Part shown: piece after piece, positions 57,984 to 64,000 of the stretch
Position numbering within the stretch: position 1 is the stretch's first letter
Layout of the letters: each line of letters starts with the position of its first letter
DNA from: Chondrus crispus
Taxonomy: Eukaryota; Rhodophyta; Florideophyceae; Gigartinales; Gigartinaceae
Assembly (NCBI RefSeq): GCF_000350225.1
Contig: NW_005178858.1
Coordinates: 1 to 64,000, forward strand
Reading direction: 5' to 3'
DNA length: 64,000 bases
Program-made: the position numbers and the translations under genes
The notes under the pieces: generated by a model
What the model saw: only the letters and a program-made list of their open reading frames with translations
Database searches by the model: none
Told to the model about the DNA's origin: nothing

Positions 57984-59708
57984 TTAAACAAGGACATTGC
58001 CATGTTTGTACGAATTGGCTGCACGAAACCAGTTTCTGGCATATACATCGAAGTCCTTGGCTCCAGCACGTAGGACCCATTCTTTGGCATTTCTTTCTGC
58101 CGCAGTCGGGTTCCTACCCTCAACGTTGATGGCAACCTCTCCCTCGATCATCGATGAAAGGTTTTGCCGCACGAGTTTTGCAGTTCTCCTTCGCTTCGTG
58201 CGATCAAACTTTTCGTCTATATTGTATGTTCCAGAATCTAATACGACTTCTACCACATGTCCATTAAATTCGTCCGACACATGACCGTCTAAGTCTGCTA
58301 GATCCAGAATATGGCCACTGCCCAGTCGCTTGGGATTTGCAAGTTGCTGCTGGCGAGCGTCTTCGCGGATTCGCACACAAGTCTTCATCTCTTGGGACTC
58401 AAACCAATTCTCGATAACCCCGCGTAGGAGAGCATCGTGATCGGTCGAGAGCGTACCCCGAAACACAGCCCTTCTACAAGCACACAGGAAGTTCACAGCT
58501 TCTTCGCGAGGCTGTTTCTGCCTGATGACGTAATCCAGAAAAGCGACAAAACCCTTCGCCCATAATTCGCTTTCCGGATCTAGTAGCCCCACGTCCTCTG
58601 AGCTGGCCATTTCAGCTGCCTTCAGAATTGCACAGCATATCTGGCTGAGAGTGCCAGTGCTGCATCTCGCCGTTTCCGCATTCATCCATATCCGAAGGGA
58701 AAGCTGGTCCGATGGTACGTCGTACAAGTCATCCTCACCTCTCTGCTTTCGATAGTGTCGACGAACTCGCAGCATTTGCTGAGCCCAAGTTTTCAAGGAC
58801 CTGGGAGTCTGCATTATTGGTGTACGATAAGGCGGCGGACTTTCATCCCTACTATCAAGGGGGAGAGCTTCACCGGAAGAGGACCCCCTTGCTCGTTTCT
58901 TTGAGCGACGTCGCTGTGACACAGTTTTTGGTCTTCGTGATGACCTGTGCTTGGTAGGCATTTCCCAAGTCTCGTCTCCTTGACTATCCCCATCAAAGCT
59001 GTCATCGTCAGAGACGTAGACCTCGTCATCAGATGAAGCTTCCTTGAGCCAAACAATCCCGAGGGCAGTCAACAGCTGCTCCTTCTGCGTGGTCAATATC
59101 CCCTCTTTTTTGTGTTCCTTGCACGTTTCGAGAAAGGACAAGAGGGGCTGATACTTCCGAGATACCTTCTCGGTTACCTTGATGTTGCCGTGGTCAATGA
59201 AATAGTCGAGCAAAAGAATGAAGTTCACGGACCACGACCAATACCGGGAGCGGTACTCTGGCTTCTTGAAGTCATCCCGGCATCTGTTGAAAATCTTTGA
59301 CACACCGCTGGCAGCGAGGATACACTTAAACGTGACGGGAATTGAGTTTTCGTCGAGAGCTTTGTGTTGATCATGCAGCCATCCTTTGCCTGTCGTTCGA
59401 AAAGCATGGTCATCAAGGGTTGCCCTCTGGTTCTTAATCTTCCGACAGTCGATGAGGTTGCGTACCCACTCAAAGGTCCCACGGTCAACGTTATTCTTAC
59501 GTTTAGTGGCCACTGGTTTGATTTCAAATTCCCTTTGATCCGAACTTGAATCAGAGTATACAGATGCAGAACTGCTCAGAGGGCACTCAAGGCCTAGACC
59601 CATATCGTCCCAGTCAAACAGCTGTTTTCCACGAGCGGGAACAATGATAGGCTCTGCTCTCTCTGCACTTCGACGTACAGGCTCGACATTTTTTCGTGGC
59701 ATAGGCAT
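57984..59708 (-). CDS. Unknown 574-residue protein with two related helical domains
   Basis: The longest unbroken non-retroviral frame in the right part, from ATG 59708 to the stop at 57984. Residues 1-70 are charged and Ser-rich. Residues about 105-225 and about 330-440 look like two copies of one helical domain: W-x8-10-LLDYFIDHG... FLETCKEHKKEGILTTQKEQLLTAL against W...FLDYVIRQ... FLCACRRAVFRGTLSTDHDALLRGV. An acidic linker with a strong basic nuclear-like signal (QRRRSKKRAR, about 265-275) separates them. A C-terminal part (about 465-574) has VEVVLDSGTY and many Arg/Lys. No family recognised. Nuclear and chromatin- or DNA-linked by composition; it may be a host gene or the cargo of another transposon. 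Confidence 0.6.
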   Translation of the reverse strand: MPMPRKNVEPVRRSAERAEPIIVPARGKQLFDWDDMGLGLECPLSSSASVYSDSSSDQREFEIKPVATKRKNNVDRGTFEWVRNLIDCRKIKNQRATLDDHAFRTTGKGWLHDQHKALDENSIPVTFKCILAASGVSKIFNRCRDDFKKPEYRSRYWSWSVNFILLLDYFIDHGNIKVTEKVSRKYQPLLSFLETCKEHKKEGILTTQKEQLLTALGIVWLKEASSDDEVYVSDDDSFDGDSQGDETWEMPTKHRSSRRPKTVSQRRRSKKRARGSSSGEALPLDSRDESPPPYRTPIMQTPRSLKTWAQQMLRVRRHYRKQRGEDDLYDVPSDQLSLRIWMNAETARCSTGTLSQICCAILKAAEMASSEDVGLLDPESELWAKGFVAFLDYVIRQKQPREEAVNFLCACRRAVFRGTLSTDHDALLRGVIENWFESQEMKTCVRIREDARQQQLANPKRLGSGHILDLADLDGHVSDEFNGHVVEVVLDSGTYNIDEKFDRTKRRRTAKLVRQNLSSMIEGEVAINVEGRNPTAAERNAKEWVLRAGAKDFDVYARNWFRAANSYKHGNVLV

Positions 59709-59887
59709 GTTTTCGCCAGCCTACCCAATACTACCAGTAGTCAAAATCCGCTCGAATATGCGGGGTTTTGGGCGAAGCCTAATTGGCTTCAGCAACTTCG
59801 ACACAAGCTCGGTTCGCTCCTAAAGCGCGTTGGTGTTTCTCGGATGTGCGTTCTCAGACCCCTTTGGCGCGCTATCCTCGACGGTGT

Positions 59888-60047
59888 CGATGATGGCGTT
59901 GTACAACGTATCCAGAGCGGACAAATCCCTTTTTGATCGCACAGCTGCAGGAAGATTCCAACTCGACGGCGTCGATTATCGCCTTGTACAACGTATCCAA
60001 AGCGCGCAAATCCCTTCTTGATCGCACAGTTGCAGGAAGATTCTAAC
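59888..60047. repeat. 85-bp tandem duplication upstream of the 574-residue gene
   Basis: Units at 59888 and 59973, each carrying TTGTACAACGTATCCA and GATCGCACAG, about 90% alike. It lies 180-340 bases upstream of ATG 59708, in the likely promoter. Confidence 0.9.
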
Positions 60048-63000
60048 AAGCGCACAGAACCTACTTGAATGACACGACCAGTGGTGTCAAGAGCAGACTT
60101 CGACGGGGTGATGTTCAATTGCGATTGAATTGCGAACCGCAAGTGGGCAGTGCCCGTCTTGGTGAAACAGTTTCAATGCAACTCCAAACAGCACACCACA
60201 GTTTGGTAAGCAAGCTTCAGCAGTCACCGGTGAAGGGCTCCTGGCGATGTGCAAAATTGCAATGGGGCAGTGCAGTGAATGCCCGGGGAAATCACTTGTT
60301 AGTCGCAACCGCAGTTCAATTCCTGAGCGTGACCAGGTTTCGAACAACTGCTGTCCGCTGAGGATCGACGACGGTATGTCTGGGGCAGAGGATGGCCATC
60401 CCAATTATACGAGTTCTGAGCTGTTCGAAAAACGGCTCAACAGATCTATAAAAAATCAGAAAAAAATACGTTGCTGGCTTGAAGTTTCTGGGCCGAACTG
60501 AGGCGTCCTCTTTCCCGCCAATACTCCTTACATGCTCTGGACTGTTCTGAGTCAGAACAGTCAGAGCTCCTGACCGGCAGCGGTACCAGCGGCCTCCAAA
60601 CAGTGCCACATAAGCTGTGTTTTTGTAGACGGTGACAATGTGATTCCACAGAAATCTTCAGTATTCCTTGTTTTTCTGAGTAGTCAGCGCGTTATGAGCC
60701 TCCTGGATAGCTCATGCAGAGCCATTGTCTAGGTGACAAGTGACCTAAGTTGGCCCGCTTATCAACGTGTGCAGCAGATTTGCTTCTCGGCCATACCCGT
60801 TCAATGCGTGGCCCCCATTGGATTTCCAACTACACTTAGATAGTTGTAATGTAGTCAAACCGCCTAATGCCCTTTTCAAGCCGTTGGGATGGAAGGCCGA
60901 TCATCTGGTCTAAGAAGAGCCCATCATTGCTCATTCGAGTTTCAGACTGATGTACAGCGGGGGGTCGCTCAATAGTGCCGTCTTTAGTAGTGCCTCCCTC
61001 TATATAGTGCTATGGCTCACTCTTTGGTACAGGTTATCATAATCCCACATGTGTATCATCTGGCATGGTTCAGTGTTACGATGTGGACGTGCAACGGCGG
61101 GAAAATATGGCGACGAGTACTCAGTACTCAAAGGATTGAAGTTATACGTTTTTAGTAGTGGTTTACAGGCTTTTAGCAATATGCTTTGCCCCCTAATATA
61201 TGTATATGAGCCTCCTTTATATAGTGCCATCCTTCCAATAGTGCCATAGCTAGAGGTATGTCACGCTATAGCACTATGTCGTAGAAGGCACTGTACTTGT
61301 ACACGCTCAAACAATTGGGCTGAGAGCGGCCCTTCCTCCAATAGGCCTTGCTTCACAGCGCCTCCTCCCGTACTCGCCTTGTCAGTGTCAGATCAAAAAG
61401 ATCTGAAAGACTTAACTCATACGACTTACGAAGTAAGTAGCGAATATAGGCACCGAAAAGTTCTCAAAATCAGAAGGTACCCTTGAGTGAGTCGATCAGA
61501 AGTCGGATGTGAAATCTTCACTCGATCATACATATTTCCGTATGCCCAATAGGCACATGACCATTTCGTGTCAGAGATTGGTGCAAGGTTTCAAACAGTA
61601 ACTGAATTGACAACGATGAAAAGTATTTCTAGCACGTTCCGAAAGCACGAGCCGAAATTGCAAGGTTTGTTCGATACATTTACCTCTCGACAAAAGGAAC
61701 GATATGAGAAACGTTTTAAGTCCCTTTTCCAGTCAATTTCCGAAACTGTACACTTTTTATAAGCTTTATGCGTCCCAGAGCAGTCCGTTAGCCGCAAACA
61801 TATCCATCATTACCAATATGTGTGAGCCAAAGGCCTTAAAATGAGATTTGCGCTGCATGCCAAGCATTGTTGGGAAGAAAACATCCAAGGCTTACGCAAG
61901 GGCACTCCACAAATTGCATTAAGACTGTCGTCAAAAGACGTCATTTTGCGTCCATTTTGCTGCTTCCTGTACGAACTGGGAGCTGAGTAGCCGCACGAGG
62001 GAAAGAGGTAGTAAGAGAGAGAAGGGAGAAGTGAGATGATCCGGCATTGCGCCTTTCCGAGTGATAACAGGCTCCGCCATGAGGCCTTCGCAAACTGTAG
62101 CAGCGTGGGGTAGCTTTGCTGATGTGTGTATCGTTCAATCAGATCCTACGGAGTGAACTGAGTGTGCGCGTTGTACATAGAGGTCCGTGAAAGCATGCCG
62201 TCAGCGGAGACGGTGAGCTGACAGCCCATTTTCTGTAAGCGCCCACGTGGCGGCCAATTTGCAGTTTGACGGTACGCCGCATGTACCGAGCACATTCGCG
62301 AAACTAACTGCTGCGGGCTTCGGATCTTCAGGGTGGGAACTTTGCGAAAAGGGAACTTTACGTAGCAACCATGGCGCCGCGTGCAGTCAACAGGAAAGTC
62401 AGAGACAGGGCTCCCAGCGCCGATCGCTTCGGGAGCCGAAGCGATAAGAAGCGGCAGGTGACCAAATCGTGAAAGGTGCCCAGGCCCGGCAGCATGCACC
62501 CGAAAATCACTGGACCCTTGACCGCGTCCGAGCAGACGTTCGGGGTGCGTTTCAGTGCTGCAATCGCAGGATTTGTGAGTGCCAGTTCCGCCCCGGGATC
62601 CACAACTTGCGTTACGGGATAAATGTCCAAAGGGGTCGGCGTTGCAGAAACTTTACTCGAAATTGAGCTGATGGCCAGCTCTCCTGCGGTAAAGCGTGCC
62701 CCGATCGGATCTTAAAGGCCAACTTCCGTGTACGAAGCGGTGCGGAGGTGACTGTTTGCGGCCATGGTGATCGTGGAATGGAAGAGCGCGGGTGGTGGGT
62801 GCAGCGCGAGGCAGGTCGTGCTGCATGCGAGTTCCCAGGGCACTGCGCCGGACGAAGCCTTCTACGCCGTGGAATGGGAATTCAGCATCTTCTCGGGGGC
62901 CAGTGCCGGCTAAATCACTCTGCAGACCTTCCTGTTTCCTGGGTTGCGAGTGTTCGGGCTTGGCCGACCCCGGCCAGCGCGTGTGGGGCCTACCCGGCCT

Positions 63001-63504
63001 AAGGCAGTATTACGGCAGTCGCGAGAAGAAGAAGCCGCGTGACTCGTCCTTGAGTTCATGCAGCGTCGCCGGGGCTTGTAGTCTGGGTATCCGGGATTAG
63101 CGTGCGTGAGGCAGTGGCGTGGCGTGCGTCAAGTCGGAGGCTTGCCATTGGACGGCCATGATGTATTTCGAAGACGCACGACTGCGTGAGGGCGACCGCC
63201 ATCAACACCTCGTTTGCTTTCCGTGGACCTGTACCAGTAGAAGCGTAAGAGAAAGTGTTGAAGGGGTAATCGGAGATATTCCATAACTTCAAGGGACTTT
63301 GTGAAATCTTCTACAAGGCGCGAGAATTAGAGACAAACTGACGCATGGTGTATGACGAGGAGGTTTGGAGGACCATCCAGGGCATCGAAAGGGCAGTACG
63401 CTGTCGAGTTGTTGCCGCAAAGCGAGCAGGAGTCTTCATCGTTCGAGTCCAATAAGGAATGCGGGTGGATCACGTAATTCTGGTGGATGCACAAAATAGG
63501 GTCG
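60048..63504. other. Unassigned right flank
   Basis: About 3.5 kb. Short ORFs of 60-117 codons on both strands, none convincing. Around 60970-61290 the word TAGTGCC or its inverse GGCAC(T)A recurs at least six times, beside TATATA, which may be a small decayed MITE. No RNA gene found. Confidence 0.4.
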
Positions 63505-64000
63505 TCATCGACTCAGAGCCGAGAGCACTTGAGCTTTCGGATGGAATTGCAGCAGGGACAGTGCGGTAAAGCTACAAGTGATAGAATTACTAGAGGTAAA
63601 GGGTAAAAAATGGAATTGAGGGGGCTGCTGTTTGAGAGAGGAAACGAAAACGGGGAAGGACCGCAGCTTGGACATAGTTGCCAAGTATTCACTGCTCCGG
63701 GTGAACATATAGGAGTCCCAAAGGTACCACATCTTTCAAAACGGCTTGAGACATCGACTTGGTTAGACTGTTGGCGATATCCTTCGAGCTGCGATTAAAC
63801 TCTACGTTCGATATCACCTTATGACGAAATCATTCACGGGCAGCGGCAATTTCGAGCATCGTGGCCGTCTCGGACGTCCGAGAACCATTTCAAATCACAT
63901 CAAAGAGGGACATGGAATCTATGACCAGCTGAAACGGGATCCAACGGCCGCAGATCTTTCTGCGCGCAGAGACGAGGGTGGCAGCGATATCAAATAGGTC
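63505..64000 (-). mobile_element. Ty1/copia RNase H fossil at the window edge
   Basis: On the minus strand from 64000 down, short stretches resemble the C-terminal copia RNase H: VIDSMSLFDVI near 63920, TATMLEIAAARE near 63860 and DIANSLTKSMS near 63760. Broken more than once; it continues beyond the window. Confidence 0.55.

Overview
The window is eukaryotic nuclear DNA from a repeat-rich, gene-poor genome. The evidence is chromodomain-bearing Ty3/Gypsy elements, Ty1/copia remnants, a MULE and a CACTA-like DNA transposon, plus one well-formed GT-AG intron (28439-28512). The organism cannot be fixed from sequence alone. A seaweed-like alga, for example a red alga with few short introns, is a guess and not a result. 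No rRNA, tRNA or CRISPR array was seen.

Layout. 1-967 is the gag end of a Ty1/copia fossil (minus strand). About 1380-4640 is a decayed Mutator-like (MULE) DNA transposon whose protein begins with a J-domain (minus). 4639-49105 is one large nest. The outer layer is a chromovirus fossil (A, plus strand). A second chromovirus fossil (B, minus strand, 8938-43313) sits inside it with 1109-bp LTRs and a CGTAC target duplication. Inside B is a 19.9-kb DNA transposon (18455-38351). Inside that is a solo LTR of family B (24039-26246), and inside that a further solo LTR B (24704-25859). To the right are a small zinc-finger-like ORF, a very old copia pol remnant (about 51480-54600), a long variant solo LTR of family A (55211-56359), one long open reading frame of unknown function with two internal repeats (57984-59708), mostly unassigned sequence, and a copia RNase H scrap at the right edge.

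The most interesting object is the 19.9-kb transposon. It has 17-bp inverted ends beginning CACAGG, an AT target duplication, subterminal GCCCACGGGC-like repeats and a Tnp2/CACTA-like transposase. Its cargo is unusual: a DNA methyltransferase of the N6/N4 type joined to a SET domain, a protein with a ParB-like DGGHR motif, a 2-oxoglutarate/Fe(II) dioxygenase, a Tudor-like protein and a coiled-coil protein. The methyltransferase-SET gene and the ParB-like gene are divergent and each carries the same 63-bp leader, as an inverted pair, just upstream of its start codon. I read this as a transposon that carries its own writers, and perhaps modifiers, of DNA and histone marks. That function is inference. 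Every gene in this copy has at least one break, so this copy is probably not autonomous now.
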